From positions 196,314 to 260,313 of the forward strand of contig JADJFK010000007.1 in the NCBI GenBank assembly GCA_016708585.1: a DNA stretch of 64,000 nucleotides. Direction: 5' to 3'. Positions 43,503-53,583 of this stretch are shown piece after piece. The notes below the pieces were generated by a model. It was not told where the DNA came from and did no database searches. It saw only the letters and a program-made list of their open reading frames with translations. Position 1 is the stretch's first letter. Each line of letters opens with the position of its first letter. The translations under genes and the position numbers were made by a program. The stretch is from Sulfuritalea sp. Lineage in GTDB: Bacteria; Pseudomonadota; Gammaproteobacteria; Burkholderiales; Rhodocyclaceae.

Positions 43503-46500
43503 AGCAATACCCGTTCGATGCCGCCGCTGTTGGCGGCGCGCACGTAGTCCTGCATCCAGTCCGGACCGAGGATCGCCCTGGCCATTTCGACCACGATGTA
43601 ATCGGCCGTGATATCCGCATCGTTGTCGTAGCGCGAGAGGCCTTGCAGGCAGGACGGGCAGGAGGTGAGGATTTTCACCGCCGTCTCGCCGGCGCCGACT
43701 TTTTCGGCGTCCGCCTCGCGGAGGCGCGCAGCGCCGAGTTCTATCTCCTGCTGCTTGCGGAAGCGGATCTGGGTCGAGATGTCGGGTCGCGACACCGCCA
43801 GCGAGCCGGATTCGCCGCAGCAACGGTCGTTGAGGTCGACCTGCTGGCCCATCAGTGCATTCGCCACCTTGATTCCGGAATGGTGTTTCATCGGCGTGTG
43901 GCAGGGCTCGTGGTACATGTACCGGGTACCCTTGACGCCGTCGAGCTTGATGCCCTTCTCGTAGAGCCATTCGTGGATGTCCACCAGCCGGCAGCCGGGG
44001 AAGATCTTGCCGAATTCGTATTTCAGCAACTGGTCCATGCAGGTGCCGCAGGACACCACCACGGTCTTGATGTCGAGGTAGTTCAGCGTGTTGGCGACGC
44101 GGTGGAACAGCACGCGGTTGGCCGTGGTGATCGCCTGGCCCTTGTCCTCGTCGCCGGAGGAGGTCTGCGGATAGCCGCAGCACAGGTAGCCCGGCGGCAG
44201 CACCGTGGTGGCGCCGGCATGCCAGAGCATGGCCTGCGTCGCCAGGCCGACCTGCGAGAACAGGCGCTCGGAGCCGCAGCCGGGGAAGTAGAACACCGCT
44301 TCCGAATCCTCGGCCGCCCGCCGCGGATCGCGGATCACCGGAATCAGGCTGTCGTCGTCGATGTCGAGCAAGCCGCGCGAGGTGCGCATCGGCACGTTCT
44401 TCGGCATCGGCTTGTTGAGGAAGTGGATCACCTGTGCCTTGATCTCGGGGCGGCCCAGCGTGGCGGGCGGGTGCTTGACCGTGTCCTGGATCAGGCCGAA
44501 GGATTTCGCCAGCCCGTGGCCCAGGCGTTGCGCCTTGTAGCCGAGCTGGATCATGCCGGCGCGTACCAGCTTGATCGTCGCCGGGTCGGTGGCGGAAAGG
44601 AAGGCCATCGCCGCTGCCGATCCGGGATTGAACTTCTTCTTGCCCTGGCGGCGCAGGAAGTTGCGCATCGCCACCGAGACGTCGCCGAAATCGATGTCGA
44701 CCGGGCAGGGCGTGACGCACTTGTGGCAGACCGTACAGTGGTCGGCGACGTCGGAAAACTCGTCGAAGTGCTGCAAGGATATGCCGCGCCGCGTCTGCTC
44801 TTCGTAGAGGAAGGCCTCGATCAGCAGCGAGGTGCCGAGGATCTTGTTGCGCGGGCTGTAGAGCAGGTTGGCGCGCGGCACGTGGGTCGAGCAGACCGGC
44901 TTGCACTTGCCGCAGCGCAGGCAGTTCTTGATCGAGTCAGAAATCTGCCCGATGTCCGACTGTTCCATGATCAGCGACTCGACGCCGAGCAGCGCGAATG
45001 ACGGCGTGTAGGCGTTGGCGAGATCGCTGCCAGCCATGAGCTTGCCGCGGTTGAAGCGGCCCTCGGGGTCGATCTTCTGCTTGTAGTCGCGGAAGGGGCG
45101 GATCTCGTCTTCGCCGAGGAATTCCAGCTTGGTGATGCCGATGCCATGCTCGCCGGAGATCACGCCGCCCAGCGATTTCGCCAGCGCCATGATGCGTTCC
45201 ACCGCCTTGTAGGCGGTTTGCAGCATGGCGTAGTGGTCCGAGTTCACCGGAATGTTGGTATGCACGTTGCCGTCGCCGGCGTGCATGTGCAGGGCGACGA
45301 AGACGCGGCCGCGCAGCACCTCCTGGTGGATGGCCTCGATGCCGGCCAGCACCGGGCGGAAGGCATTGCCCTCGAACAGGGATTCCAGCGGCGCCTTGAG
45401 TTCGGCCTTCCACGATACCCGCAGGCGGTAATCCTGCAGCTCGCGGAAATGCAGGTCGAGCTTGTCGAGCAGCGCCTGCCAGTTCGCGCGCACTCCGGCG
45501 ACCAGTTCCAGCGCCTGTTCGCGCTTGTCGCCCAGCAGCAGTTCCGGATCGAGGTTGGCGTCGCCGGCATGCAGCGGCAGTTCGCCCCGCAGGTAGTCGG
45601 CCAGCGCATCGGCCAGTTCGATCTTGTTGGCCAGCGAGAGTTCGATGTTGATGCGTTCGATGCCGTCGCAGTAATCGCCCATGCGCGGCAGCGGAATGAC
45701 GACGTCCTCATTGACCTTGAAGGCGTTGGTATGGCGCGAGATCGCGGCGGTACGGGCGCGGTCGAGCCAGAACTTCTTGCGCGCCTCGGGCGAGACGGCG
45801 ATGAAGCCCTCGGCGCCGCGCGCGTTGGCCATGCGCACCACTTCGGAGGCGGCGGCCATTACCGCCGTGTCGCCGGCGCCGACTATGTCGCCGATCAGCA
45901 CCATCTTGGGCCGGCCGTGGCCGCCTTGACCACCCCGGGCCTTGGTCGCGTAGCCGACGGCGCGCACGTAGCGCTCGTCGAGGTGCTCCAGCCCGGCCAG
46001 TTGCACGCCCGCCGCGAGGCCTGCACCGCCGGGCTTGAAGTAATCGGTGATCTCTACGATGGACGGCACGGCATCCGTCACGCGGCCGAAAAATTCGAGG
46101 CAGACCGTGCGCGTCACCGGCGGCATCTTGTGCAGCACCCACACCGCCGAGGTGATCAGGCCGTCGGTGCCTTCCTTCTGCACGCCGGGGATGCCGGCGA
46201 GGAACTTGTCGGTGACGTCCTTGCCCAGGCCCTCCTTGCGGAACATCCGGCCCGGCACGTCGAGCCGTTCCTCGCCCAGTTTCTTCTTGCCGCTCGCGTC
46301 GTAACGCACGAGGCGGAAGCTGACCAGTTCCTGCTCATGGATCTTGCCGAAGTTGTGCTTGAGGCGCTCGACCTCCAACCAGTTGCCGTCGGGCGTCACC
46401 ATGCGCCACGAGGCCAGGTTGTCGAGCGCCGTACCCCACAGCACCGCCTTCTTGCCGCCGGCGTTCATCGCGATGTTGCCGCCGATGCAGGAGGCGTCGG

Positions 46501-47311
46501 CCGAGGTCGGGTCGCAGGCGAAGACCAGGTCGGCCTTCTCCGCCGCTTCCATGACGCGGCGCGTGACCAGCCCGGCGCCGGTGCGCACCGTGGCGTAGTC
46601 CCGGTCCGTGCCGGGCAGGCGCCGCATCTCGACGGCGCCGAGGTCGATCAGCTTCTCGGTGTTGATCACTGCCGACAAGGCATCGAGCGGCACCGCGCCG
46701 CCGGTGTAGCCGGTGCCGCCGCCGCGCGGGATGATGGTCAGGCCGAGTTCGATGCAGGCGCGCACCAGCGGCGCCATTTCCTCTTCGGTATCCGGCGCCA
46801 GCACGACGAAGGGGTATTCGACGCGCCAGTCGGTGGCGTCCGTCACGTGCGAGACACGCGCCAGGCCGTCGAAGCAGATGTTGTCTTTACGTGTGTGGCG
46901 GGCCAGAACCTTGAGCGCCTTCTTGCGCAGGCTGCGGGTTTCCTCGAACCAGTGCTCGAAGGACTGTACGGCGGTTTGCGCGGCGCTCAACAGCAGCGCC
47001 ACGCGCTCGTTACTGGGTGTGCCAACTTCGCGCCGCTTGTCGATCTCGCGCAACCGATGGCGCAAGGCCTCGACCAGCGCCTCGCGCCGCTCGCGGTTGG
47101 CCAGCAGGTCGTCTTCCAGGTAGGGGTTGCGCCGCACCACCCAGATGTCGCCCAGCACTTCGTAAAGCATGCGCGCCGAGCGGCCGGTGACGCGCTCCGC
47201 GCGCAGTTCGTTGAGCGTCGCCCAGGCCTCCGCGCCCAACAGGCGAATGACGATCTCGCGGTCGGAAAACGAAGTGTAGTTATAGGGGATTTCGCGCAGG
47301 CGAGCAGTCAT
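43499..47311 (-). CDS. Giant FAD-linked oxidoreductase with 4Fe-4S and CCG domains (DUF3683 type)
   Basis: 1270 residues. N-terminal DUF3683-like region (1-150), FAD-binding PCMH domain (from about 165, with [18 protein letters not shown]), FAD-oxidase C-terminal domain with [12 protein letters not shown], two 4Fe-4S motifs ([11 protein letters not shown] near 797 and [12 protein letters not shown] near 858) and two CCG domains (CCGYPQT near 1042, CCGESGS near 1160). This looks like GlcD fused to GlcF and suggests oxidation of a 2-hydroxy acid such as D-lactate or glycolate with electrons passed to quinone. The substrate is inferred. Copies 7 and 11 of the dispersed repeat lie within it. Confidence 0.88.
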   Translation of the reverse strand: MTARLREIPYNYTSFSDREIVIRLLGAEAWATLNELRAERVTGRSARMLYEVLGDIWVVRRNPYLEDDLLANRERREALVEALRHRLREIDKRREVGTPSNERVALLLSAAQTAVQSFEHWFEETRSLRKKALKVLARHTRKDNICFDGLARVSHVTDATDWRVEYPFVVLAPDTEEEMAPLVRACIELGLTIIPRGGGTGYTGGAVPLDALSAVINTEKLIDLGAVEMRRLPGTDRDYATVRTGAGLVTRRVMEAAEKADLVFACDPTSADASCIGGNIAMNAGGKKAVLWGTALDNLASWRMVTPDGNWLEVERLKHNFGKIHEQELVSFRLVRYDASGKKKLGEERLDVPGRMFRKEGLGKDVTDKFLAGIPGVQKEGTDGLITSAVWVLHKMPPVTRTVCLEFFGRVTDAVPSIVEITDYFKPGGAGLAAGVQLAGLEHLDERYVRAVGYATKARGGQGGHGRPKMVLIGDIVGAGDTAVMAAASEVVRMANARGAEGFIAVSPEARKKFWLDRARTAAISRHTNAFKVNEDVVIPLPRMGDYCDGIERINIELSLANKIELADALADYLRGELPLHAGDANLDPELLLGDKREQALELVAGVRANWQALLDKLDLHFRELQDYRLRVSWKAELKAPLESLFEGNAFRPVLAGIEAIHQEVLRGRVFVALHMHAGDGNVHTNIPVNSDHYAMLQTAYKAVERIMALAKSLGGVISGEHGIGITKLEFLGEDEIRPFRDYKQKIDPEGRFNRGKLMAGSDLANAYTPSFALLGVESLIMEQSDIGQISDSIKNCLRCGKCKPVCSTHVPRANLLYSPRNKILGTSLLIEAFLYEEQTRRGISLQHFDEFSDVADHCTVCHKCVTPCPVDIDFGDVSVAMRNFLRRQGKKKFNPGSAAAMAFLSATDPATIKLVRAGMIQLGYKAQRLGHGLAKSFGLIQDTVKHPPATLGRPEIKAQVIHFLNKPMPKNVPMRTSRGLLDIDDDSLIPVIRDPRRAAEDSEAVFYFPGCGSERLFSQVGLATQAMLWHAGATTVLPPGYLCCGYPQTSSGDEDKGQAITTANRVLFHRVANTLNYLDIKTVVVSCGTCMDQLLKYEFGKIFPGCRLVDIHEWLYEKGIKLDGVKGTRYMYHEPCHTPMKHHSGIKVANALMGQQVDLNDRCCGESGSLAVSRPDISTQIRFRKQQEIELGAARLREADAEKVGAGETAVKILTSCPSCLQGLSRYDNDADITADYIVVEMARAILGPDWMQDYVRAANSGGIERVLL
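43679..43703 (-). repeat. Dispersed 25-bp repeat, copy 7 (inside FAD/Fe-S gene)
   Basis: Matches consensus at every fixed position; encodes EKVGAGETA, a reading frame different from that in mnmE and rsmG. Confidence 0.75.
45863..45887 (-). repeat. Dispersed 25-bp repeat, copy 11 (weaker)
   Basis: Two mismatches at the A-rich end (CATAGTCGG instead of AAAAGTCGG). Lies inside the FAD/Fe-S gene. Confidence 0.4.
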
Positions 47312-47466
47312 GCAACGGTGCCGGGAGGAGTACGAAGCAGTTCATTTTAGGACATTGCACCGCAACACGCAGCAGACGCAAGACCCTTCATCCTGGACGG
47401 GCACCCTTGTATTTCCTTTGGGCAGGCGTCATATTGCACACGTTTGCCCCATTCACGGAGATTCCC

Positions 47467-48114
47467 ATGCGCATGCGTCTGCTCGCCGTCCTCGCCCTTG
47501 CCGCCACGCTGCTGTCCGGCTGCGGCTACAACCAGATCCAGATCAACGACGAGTCGGTGGGCGCCGCCTGGTCCGAAGTGCTGAACCAGTACAAGCGCCG
47601 CGCCGACCTGATTCCGAATCTCGTGTCGGTGGTGCAGGGCTATGCCAGCCACGAGAAGGAAGTCCTGACGCGGGTCACCGAGGCGCGCGCCAACGTCGCC
47701 GGGATCAAGGCGACGCCGGAGCTGATCAACGATCCGGCCGCCTTCGCCAGGTTCCAGAAGGCGCAAAGCGAACTCGGCGGCGCCCTCGCCCGCCTGCTGG
47801 TGGTGGCGGAGAACTACCCGAACCTCAAGGCCGACGCCAATTTCCGCGACCTGCAGGCGCAGGTGGAAGGCACCGAGAACCGCATCACCGTCGCGCGCAA
47901 CCGCTACATCAAGGCGGTGCAGGAATACAACATCTCGGTGCGCACCTTCCCCAACAACCTGACCGCGATGGTCATGGGCTGGCAGACCAAGGCCAATTTC
48001 ACGGTCGAGGACGAAAAGGCGATCTCGGCGCCGCCGGCAATCAAGTTCGACGCACCGGCCGCGCCGCCCGCCGTCACGCCGGCGCCGACTTCTGCACCTG
48101 CGCCGGCCAAGTAA
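47467..48114 (+). CDS. lemA: LemA family lipoprotein
   Basis: 215 residues. Signal peptide with lipobox LLSGC, then the LemA helical domain (SEVLNQYKRRADLIPNLVSVVQGYASHEKEVL, EGTENRITVARNRYIKAVQEYN). The ATG at 47467 follows GGAG; a longer frame from 47407 lacks a signal peptide. LemA proteins accompany TPM-domain genes, and two follow here. The Ala/Pro-rich tail APAPTSAPAPAK contains copy 8 of the repeat (on the opposite strand). Confidence 0.9.
   Translation: MRMRLLAVLALAATLLSGCGYNQIQINDESVGAAWSEVLNQYKRRADLIPNLVSVVQGYASHEKEVLTRVTEARANVAGIKATPELINDPAAFARFQKAQSELGGALARLLVVAENYPNLKADANFRDLQAQVEGTENRITVARNRYIKAVQEYNISVRTFPNNLTAMVMGWQTKANFTVEDEKAISAPPAIKFDAPAAPPAVTPAPTSAPAPAK
48069..48093 (-). 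repeat. Dispersed 25-bp repeat, copy 8 (end of lemA)
   Basis: One mismatch. On the coding strand it reads AVTPAPTS in the LemA C-terminal tail. Confidence 0.65.
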
Positions 48115-48118
48115 TACC

Positions 48119-48979
48119 GTGATGCTGCGCTGGCCGGCATGGCTGGCCCTGTTCTGCGTGCTGTTCCCCGGCATCGGGTGGGCGGCCGCGCCGGTGCCGC
48201 TGCCCGCTCTGACGGCGCGGGTCACCGACCTGACCAATACGCTCGATGCCACGCAGCGCGGCCGGCTCGAAGCGCAGCTGGCCGCCATCGACCGCAGCGG
48301 GCGCGCGCAGATCGCCGTGCTGCTGCTGCCGACTACCCAGCCAGAGACCATCGAGCAATTCGGCATCCGTCTCGCCGAAGCCTGGAAGATCGGCCGCAAG
48401 GGCGCCGACAACGGCCTCATCGTCATCGTGGCGAAAGACGACCGCAAGATGCGCATCGAGGTCGGTTACGGGCTGGAAGGGGCCGTGCCGGACGCCATCG
48501 CCAGCCGCATCGTGAACGAGCGCATGGCGCCGGCCTTCAGGCAGGGCGATTTCTTCGGCGGCCTGCGCGCCGCCGTCGAAGGGCTGGATCAGGCCATGGG
48601 CGGCGCGGTGGCCCCGGTGGTCGCCGCCGCGCAACCCGCGCCGCGCGACACGAACATCGGCGGGCAGGACATCCCGGTCTGGGCATTCATTTTCCTGTTC
48701 GGCTCAGGGATCCTGAACGCGATTTTCGGCCTGTTCGGATCGCTGCTTGCGGCGGGCATCGGCGGCTGGCTCGGCTTCATGTTCTTCGGCAACTGGCTGG
48801 CCGCGGCCATCGCTGCGGTGGTGGTGTTCCTGTTCTCCCTGGGCAAGATGTCCTCGGGCGGTGGTGGCAGCGGCGGGTTTTCCTCCAGCGGAGGTGGTGG
48901 TTTTTCCTCGGGAGGGGGCGGTGGCTTTTCGGGTGGTGGCGGCAGTTTCGGCGGTGGCGGTTCATCGGGGAGCTGGTGA
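48119..48979 (+). CDS. TPM-domain membrane protein (YgcG family)
   Basis: 286 residues. Signal peptide (ends near GWAAAP), a TPM domain (TARVTDLTNTLDATQRGRLEAQL through GVPDAIASRIVNE-like segment), two or three membrane helices (about 180-245), and a Gly/Ser-rich tail ending GGGGSSGSW. TPM proteins have been linked to photosystem repair or unknown phosphatase activity; in bacteria they pair with LemA. It starts 4 bp after lemA and is followed by a second TPM gene after 1 bp. Confidence 0.85.
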   Translation: MMLRWPAWLALFCVLFPGIGWAAAPVPLPALTARVTDLTNTLDATQRGRLEAQLAAIDRSGRAQIAVLLLPTTQPETIEQFGIRLAEAWKIGRKGADNGLIVIVAKDDRKMRIEVGYGLEGAVPDAIASRIVNERMAPAFRQGDFFGGLRAAVEGLDQAMGGAVAPVVAAAQPAPRDTNIGGQDIPVWAFIFLFGSGILNAIFGLFGSLLAAGIGGWLGFMFFGNWLAAAIAAVVVFLFSLGKMSSGGGGSGGFSSSGGGGFSSGGGGGFSGGGGSFGGGGSSGSW

Positions 48980-48980
48980 C

Positions 48981-49478
48981 ATGAAACCGATCCGTATGCT
49001 CAGGCATCTGCTGCTGCCGGACTGGTTCGTCGGCCGGGTGTTCCCGCGCGGCGACCTGGCGGCCATCGGCGACGCCATCGCGGCCGGCGAGAAATCCCAT
49101 CGCGGCGAACTGCGTTTCGTCGTCGAGGCGGCCATGCCGCTGGCAGCCCTGTGGCGCGACCAATCGCCGCGCGCGCGCGCGGTCGATCTGTTCTCGACCC
49201 TGCGCGTCTGGGACACGGCGGAAAACAGCGGCATCCTGATCTACGTGCAACTGGTCGAGCACCGGGTTGAAATCCTCGCCGATCGCGGCATCGCCGCGCG
49301 CGTGGCGCAGGCCGAGTGGGATGGCATCTGCCGCGAGATGGAAACCAGTTTCCGCCAAGGCCAATGGCGCGACGGCGCGCTGCGGGCCGTGACACGCGCA
49401 GGGGCCTTGCTGGCCCAGCATTTTCCCGCCGGGGCGAACAACCCCGACGAACTGCCGGACCAGCCGCTGCTGCTGTAG
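48981..49478 (+). CDS. TPM-domain protein, second copy
   Basis: 165 residues. A TPM-like domain (IAAGEKSHRGELRFVVEAAMP, VWDTAENSGILIYVQLVEHRVEILADRGI) without a signal peptide and with only a weak hydrophobic start, so it may act at the inner face or as a soluble partner. The ATG follows the previous stop by one base. The trio lemA-TPM-TPM is a common proteobacterial unit. Confidence 0.82.
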   Translation: MKPIRMLRHLLLPDWFVGRVFPRGDLAAIGDAIAAGEKSHRGELRFVVEAAMPLAALWRDQSPRARAVDLFSTLRVWDTAENSGILIYVQLVEHRVEILADRGIAARVAQAEWDGICREMETSFRQGQWRDGALRAVTRAGALLAQHFPAGANNPDELPDQPLLL

Positions 49479-49518
49479 CGGGCGGTGGTGCCGTAGCGCG
49501 CTCGGCTAGACTTGGCGG

Positions 49519-50886
49519 GTGAAGCCTTCCCGCTCCCTCCCCCGCGAACTGCTGCATCTCGCCTGGCCCGTGCTGATCGCCCAGGCCGCGGTGATGGCCA
49601 ATGGCGTGATCGATACGCTGATGGCCGGCCGGCTTTCCCCGGTCGATCTGGCGGCGGTCGGCATCGGCGCCAGCATCTATGCCACGGTTTTCGTCACGGC
49701 GATGGGCGTGTTGCTGGCGCTTACCCCGGTGGTCTCGCATCACTACGGCGCCGGCCGCCACACCGAGATCGGCGCCGACGTGCGGCAATGCGCCTGGCTG
49801 GCGCTGGGCCTGTCGCTGCTCGCTTTCGCCGTGCTGAAAAATCCCGATCCCCTCCTGAATTTTTCGCGCCTGACGCCCGAGGCCGAACTGAAAGTGCGCG
49901 CCTACCTCGACGGCGTGGCCTGGGCGGTGCCGGGCGTGCTGTTCTTCCGCGTCTTCTTCGGCTTCACCACCGGCATCGGCCGGCCGCGGCCGGTGATGGC
50001 CTTCAACCTGCTCGGCCTGCTGCTGAAAGTGCCGCTCAACTGGGTTTTCATGTACGGCCACTTCGGCCTGCCGGCCATGGGCGGTGCCGGCTGCGGCTGG
50101 TCCACCGCGGTCATCATGTGGACCGTGGCGACCCTGGCTTGGGCTTGGTGCCGGCGCGACGCCGAGTACGCGCCCTATGACGTCTTCGCCCGCTTCGATC
50201 CGCCGCGGCCGGCCGCGCTGCGCGAACTGCTGGTGCTGGGCCTGCCGATGGGCGCCACCTTCATGGTCGATGTCACCGCCTTCACCTTCATGGCGCTGTT
50301 CATCGCCCGGCTGGGACCGGAAATCTCGGCCGCGCACCAGATCGCGGCCAACGTCGCGGTGTTCGTCTTCATGGTCCCCATCGCGCTGGGCAGCGCCACC
50401 GGCGTGCTGGTCGGCCAGGCGCTCGGCGCCGGGGAAAGTCGGCGCGCGCGACACGCCGGCCTGCTCGGCCTGGCGGTGGGCTGCGGCGTCGCCGCCGTGG
50501 TCGGCGGCGCGATCTGGCTCACCGCCGGCCCGCTGGCGCGGACTTACACCACGGATGCGCAGGTCGCCGCCGCGGCCGCGACCCTGCTCGCCATCGTCGC
50601 CGTCTATCACGTCGCCGATGCCATGCAGGCCGTCATGGCCCAGGTGCTGCGCGGCTACAAGCGCGCCATGGCGCCGATGGTGATCTATGCGATTTCGCTG
50701 TGGGGCGTCGGCCTCGGCGGCGGCTACCTGCTCGGCCTGACCGACATTTTCGGCGCGGCGCGCGGCGCCGCCGGCTTCTGGATCGCGGGAACCGCAAGTC
50801 TGGCGCTGGCGGGGGCGGGAGTGCTGGCCTACTTCCTGCGCATTTCGGCTCAGACCATCCCCGCCCCGGCCACCACCACCACGTAG
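49519..50886 (+). CDS. MATE family multidrug/cation efflux transporter
   Basis: 455 residues with about twelve membrane helices. MATE patterns: LLHLAWPVLIAQAAVMANGVIDTLMAG at the start and the second-half repeat LLVLGLPMGATFMVDVTAFTFMALFIARLG. It should export cationic compounds using an ion gradient; NorM is the nearest named class. The start is GTG at 49519. Its 3' end overlaps the convergent yqaA gene by 37 bp. A degenerate repeat copy (50434-50458) reads GESRRARHA. Confidence 0.88.
   Translation: MKPSRSLPRELLHLAWPVLIAQAAVMANGVIDTLMAGRLSPVDLAAVGIGASIYATVFVTAMGVLLALTPVVSHHYGAGRHTEIGADVRQCAWLALGLSLLAFAVLKNPDPLLNFSRLTPEAELKVRAYLDGVAWAVPGVLFFRVFFGFTTGIGRPRPVMAFNLLGLLLKVPLNWVFMYGHFGLPAMGGAGCGWSTAVIMWTVATLAWAWCRRDAEYAPYDVFARFDPPRPAALRELLVLGLPMGATFMVDVTAFTFMALFIARLGPEISAAHQIAANVAVFVFMVPIALGSATGVLVGQALGAGESRRARHAGLLGLAVGCGVAAVVGGAIWLTAGPLARTYTTDAQVAAAAATLLAIVAVYHVADAMQAVMAQVLRGYKRAMAPMVIYAISLWGVGLGGGYLLGLTDIFGAARGAAGFWIAGTASLALAGAGVLAYFLRISAQTIPAPATTTT
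50434..50458 (+). repeat. Dispersed 25-bp repeat, copy 6 (degenerate, inside MATE gene)
   Basis: About four mismatches from consensus, including GC instead of CG in the centre. Included because the flanks AAAGTCGGCGC and GCGACACG are kept. Confidence 0.45.
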
Positions 50887-51290
50887 CGCCCCGCCTTGCC
50901 GGCCGCCATCCATGCCGCACAGGCCAGCGTCGGCAGCCGCAGCCAGCCGGCGGCGGCGCACAGGGCATCGCCGACGATCGGCGCCCAGGCCAGCAGCAGG
51001 ATGGGCGGTCCGCGCCGTCGCGCCAGCGCCGTCCCGCCAGGGGATACCGCTTCGCATAACTTCTCGGGTGCCAGGTGCCGCGGCAGCAGGCGGCCCATGT
51101 AATACGTCACCATGCCGCCCAGGGTATTGCCCAGCGTCGCCAGCAGCAGCGCCGGCAGCGTCTGTTCGGGATGCAGCCGGATCACGGCGAACAGCACGGC
51201 TTCCGAACCGCCGGGCAACAGCGTTGCGGAAAGGAAACTGGCGAGGAAAAGGCCGGCCAGACCGGCTTCCGCGGTGAATGCGAAGTCCAT
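50850..51290 (-). CDS. yqaA: YqaA family membrane protein (DedA-like)
   Basis: 146 residues with four or so membrane segments. LFLASFLSATLLPGGSEAVLFAV and LGNTLGGMVTYYMGR are typical of YqaA, a small branch of the DedA/SNARE-associated family that moves lipids or affects membrane potential. ATG at 51290 chosen because it starts the conserved helix; the frame is open to 51338. The end overlaps the MATE gene. Confidence 0.85.
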   Translation of the reverse strand: MDFAFTAEAGLAGLFLASFLSATLLPGGSEAVLFAVIRLHPEQTLPALLLATLGNTLGGMVTYYMGRLLPRHLAPEKLCEAVSPGGTALARRRGPPILLLAWAPIVGDALCAAAGWLRLPTLACAAWMAAGKAGRYVVVVAGAGMV

Positions 51291-51336
51291 GGCCCATGTT
51301 ACCCTCTGTGGCTGTCGAACCAATTTCCCCGCCGTC

Positions 51337-52842
51337 ATGGACTATCTCGAAAAAATCCTCAACGCCCGCGTCTATGACGTGGCCATCGAAACCCCGCTGG
51401 AACTGGCGTCGATCCTCTCCGCGCGCAGCGGCAACCGGATATACTTCAAGCGCGAGGACATGCAGCCGGTGTTCAGCTTCAAGCTGCGCGGCGCCTACAA
51501 CAAGATCGCCCACCTGACCCCCGCGCAAAGAAAGCGCGGCGTGATCTGCGCCTCGGCCGGCAACCATGCCCAGGGCGTGGCGCTGTCGGCACAGAAGCTC
51601 GGCATCCGCGCCGTGATCGTGATGCCGACCACCACGCCGGCCATCAAGGTCGATGCCGTGAAAAAGCGCGGCGCCGAAGTGGTCCTGTTCGGCGATTCCT
51701 ACGACGCGGCCTACGCCCACGCATTGGAACTGGAGAAGAAGCAGAAGCTCAACTTCGTCCACCCCTTCGACGATCCGTATGTGATCGCCGGGCAGGGCAC
51801 CATCGGCATGGAAATCCTGCGCCAGCATCCGGAGCCGATCGACGCGGTGTTCTGCTGCGTCGGCGGCGGCGGCCTGATCTCCGGTGTCGCGGCCTACATC
51901 AAGCGCCTGCGCCCGGAAACCAAAGTGATCGGCGTCGAGGCGGCGGACGCCGACGCCATGGACCGTTCGCTCAAGGCGGGCCGCCGCGTGCGGCTGGAAT
52001 CGGTCGGCCTGTTCGCCGACGGCGCGGCGGTGAAGTACGTCGGCCAGGAGACTTTCCGCCTGTGCCAGCAATACGTGGATGAGATGGTGCTGGTCGATAC
52101 CGACGCCATCTGCGCCGCGATCAAGGACGTCTTCGAAGATACCCGCTCCATCCTCGAACCGGCCGGTGCGCTGGCGGTGGCCGGCGCCAAGGCCTGGGCC
52201 AAGAAGACCGGCGCACACGGCAAGACGCTGGTGGCGATTGCCTCCGGCGCCAACATGAACTTCGATCGCCTGCGCTTCGTCGCCGAGCGCGCCGAAGTCG
52301 GCGAACAGCGCGAGGCGGTGCTGGCCGTGACGCTGCCGGAAAAGCCCGGCGCCTACAAGAAGTTCGTCGCCCTGATCGGTTCGCGCAACATCACCGAGTT
52401 CAACTACCGTTTCCACGATGCCGGCGAGGCCCACGTTTTCGTCGGCATGCAGGTGGCCAACCGCGCCGAGGCGACCAAGCTGGTCGCGCTGCTGAAGAAG
52501 AACGGCTATCCGGCGCTGGACCTGACCGACGACGAAATGGCCAAGCTGCACATCCGCCATCTGGTCGGCGGCCACGCACCGCAGGTGAAGAATGAACTCA
52601 TTTACCGCTTCGAGTTCCCCGAGCGCCCAGGCGCGCTGATGAACTTCCTCAACAAGATGAGCGCCGGCTGGAACATCAGCCTGTTCCATTACCGCAACCA
52701 CGGCGCCGACACGGGCCGCGTGCTGGTCGGCATGGAAGTGCCGCCGAAGGAGATGAAGGACTTCCGCGCCTTCCTCAAGAACCTCGGCTACCGCTGCTGG
52801 GACGAGTCGAAGAACCCGGCCTACAAGCTATTCCTGGGATGA
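51337..52842 (+). CDS. ilvA: Threonine ammonia-lyase, biosynthetic
   Basis: 501 residues. PLP lysine K49 in PVFSFKLRGA, SAGNHAQGVALSA, GGGGLISG for phosphate binding, and two C-terminal ACT-like regulatory domains (from about 325: REAVLAVTLPEKPGAYKKF and ELIYRFEFPERPGALMNFL). This long, two-ACT type is the isoleucine-inhibited biosynthetic enzyme that makes 2-oxobutanoate. The ATG at 51337 gives the usual DYLEKILNARVYDVA start. Its stop overlaps the next gene start. Confidence 0.95.
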   Translation: MDYLEKILNARVYDVAIETPLELASILSARSGNRIYFKREDMQPVFSFKLRGAYNKIAHLTPAQRKRGVICASAGNHAQGVALSAQKLGIRAVIVMPTTTPAIKVDAVKKRGAEVVLFGDSYDAAYAHALELEKKQKLNFVHPFDDPYVIAGQGTIGMEILRQHPEPIDAVFCCVGGGGLISGVAAYIKRLRPETKVIGVEAADADAMDRSLKAGRRVRLESVGLFADGAAVKYVGQETFRLCQQYVDEMVLVDTDAICAAIKDVFEDTRSILEPAGALAVAGAKAWAKKTGAHGKTLVAIASGANMNFDRLRFVAERAEVGEQREAVLAVTLPEKPGAYKKFVALIGSRNITEFNYRFHDAGEAHVFVGMQVANRAEATKLVALLKKNGYPALDLTDDEMAKLHIRHLVGGHAPQVKNELIYRFEFPERPGALMNFLNKMSAGWNISLFHYRNHGADTGRVLVGMEVPPKEMKDFRAFLKNLGYRCWDESKNPAYKLFLG

Positions 52843-53486
52843 CGCGAATGATCCGGCGCCTGCTGGTTCTGCTGCTGCTGGGAGTGGTCGGCCACGGCAA
52901 GGCGGCAAGCGGAGACCTGGCACTGGTTACGGCCGTAACGGGCAGCGTCAGCCGGCTTGTCGCCGGCAACGCGCCGCGGGCCCTTGAGCCCTTTGCCAGG
53001 CTCAGGCAGGGCGACGTGTTGCGCCTCGACGGCAAGGCCGGTGTGCGCCTGATTTTTTTCGACAGCCGCCGCCAGGAAAGCTGGCAGGGCGAAGGGCACA
53101 TCGAAATCGGCGGCGCCCAGGGCAAGGGGAGCGGCCTGGCGGAACCGCAGGTGAGCGTACTGCCGGAACAGATGGCCAGGCAGATTGCCAAGACCCCGTC
53201 GCCAGACAATCAGCAGCGCGCCGGTGCCGGCAGGCTGCGCAGCATCGAAATGGGTGACAACAGCCTGGCCAAACTCGACAGCGAGTACAGCCGCCTGCGC
53301 AAGGATGCTGCGGCGGACGACATCAACCCCGAAATTTTCCTGCTCGCCGGGCTGTTCGAGATGCGCGAATTCGATCGCGTCGAGCAGACGCTCAGGGATC
53401 TGGGCGATTCGCGGCCGGGAAACATGGAGGTTGCCGTCCTCAAGTCATTGTATAAAAAAGCTATTGCCCAAAAGCAGCAGCGATAG
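52839..53486 (+). CDS. Periplasmic FecR-like protein
   Basis: 215 residues. Signal peptide (IRRLLVLLLLGVVGHGKA), a FecR-like beta domain (LALVTAVTGSVSRL, RLRQGDVLRLDGKAGVRLIFFDSRR, GEGHIEIGG), and a helical C-terminal part that may hold a TPR-like pair (INPEIFLLAGLFEMREFDRVEQTLRDL). No kinase or sigma factor is nearby, so it is not a normal FecR signalling partner. It overlaps the ilvA stop (ATGA); a second ATG at 52848 gives a cleaner signal peptide. First gene of the run leading to the caspase gene. Confidence 0.65.
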   Translation: MTRMIRRLLVLLLLGVVGHGKAASGDLALVTAVTGSVSRLVAGNAPRALEPFARLRQGDVLRLDGKAGVRLIFFDSRRQESWQGEGHIEIGGAQGKGSGLAEPQVSVLPEQMARQIAKTPSPDNQQRAGAGRLRSIEMGDNSLAKLDSEYSRLRKDAAADDINPEIFLLAGLFEMREFDRVEQTLRDLGDSRPGNMEVAVLKSLYKKAIAQKQQR

Positions 53487-53583
53487 GCTTTACATTTCGC
53501 TTTCCAGGTTTTTTTGCTTGCGGCGAACGGTGCGCAGAGAGAGAATGCCGCTTTGTTTTCAGGGCGGAGTCAGGGAGTCATCG

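Noticed and set aside
42551..45001. Open plus-strand frame of 816 codons opposite the FAD/Fe-S gene
   Set aside because: The minus-strand protein has clear Fe-S and FAD motifs; this frame has none and is His/Arg-rich, as shadow frames usually are.
49000..52701. Open minus-strand frame of 1233 codons across the MATE, yqaA and ilvA genes
   Set aside because: It lies mostly opposite strongly supported genes and has no recognisable domain; long antisense frames are common in GC-rich DNA.
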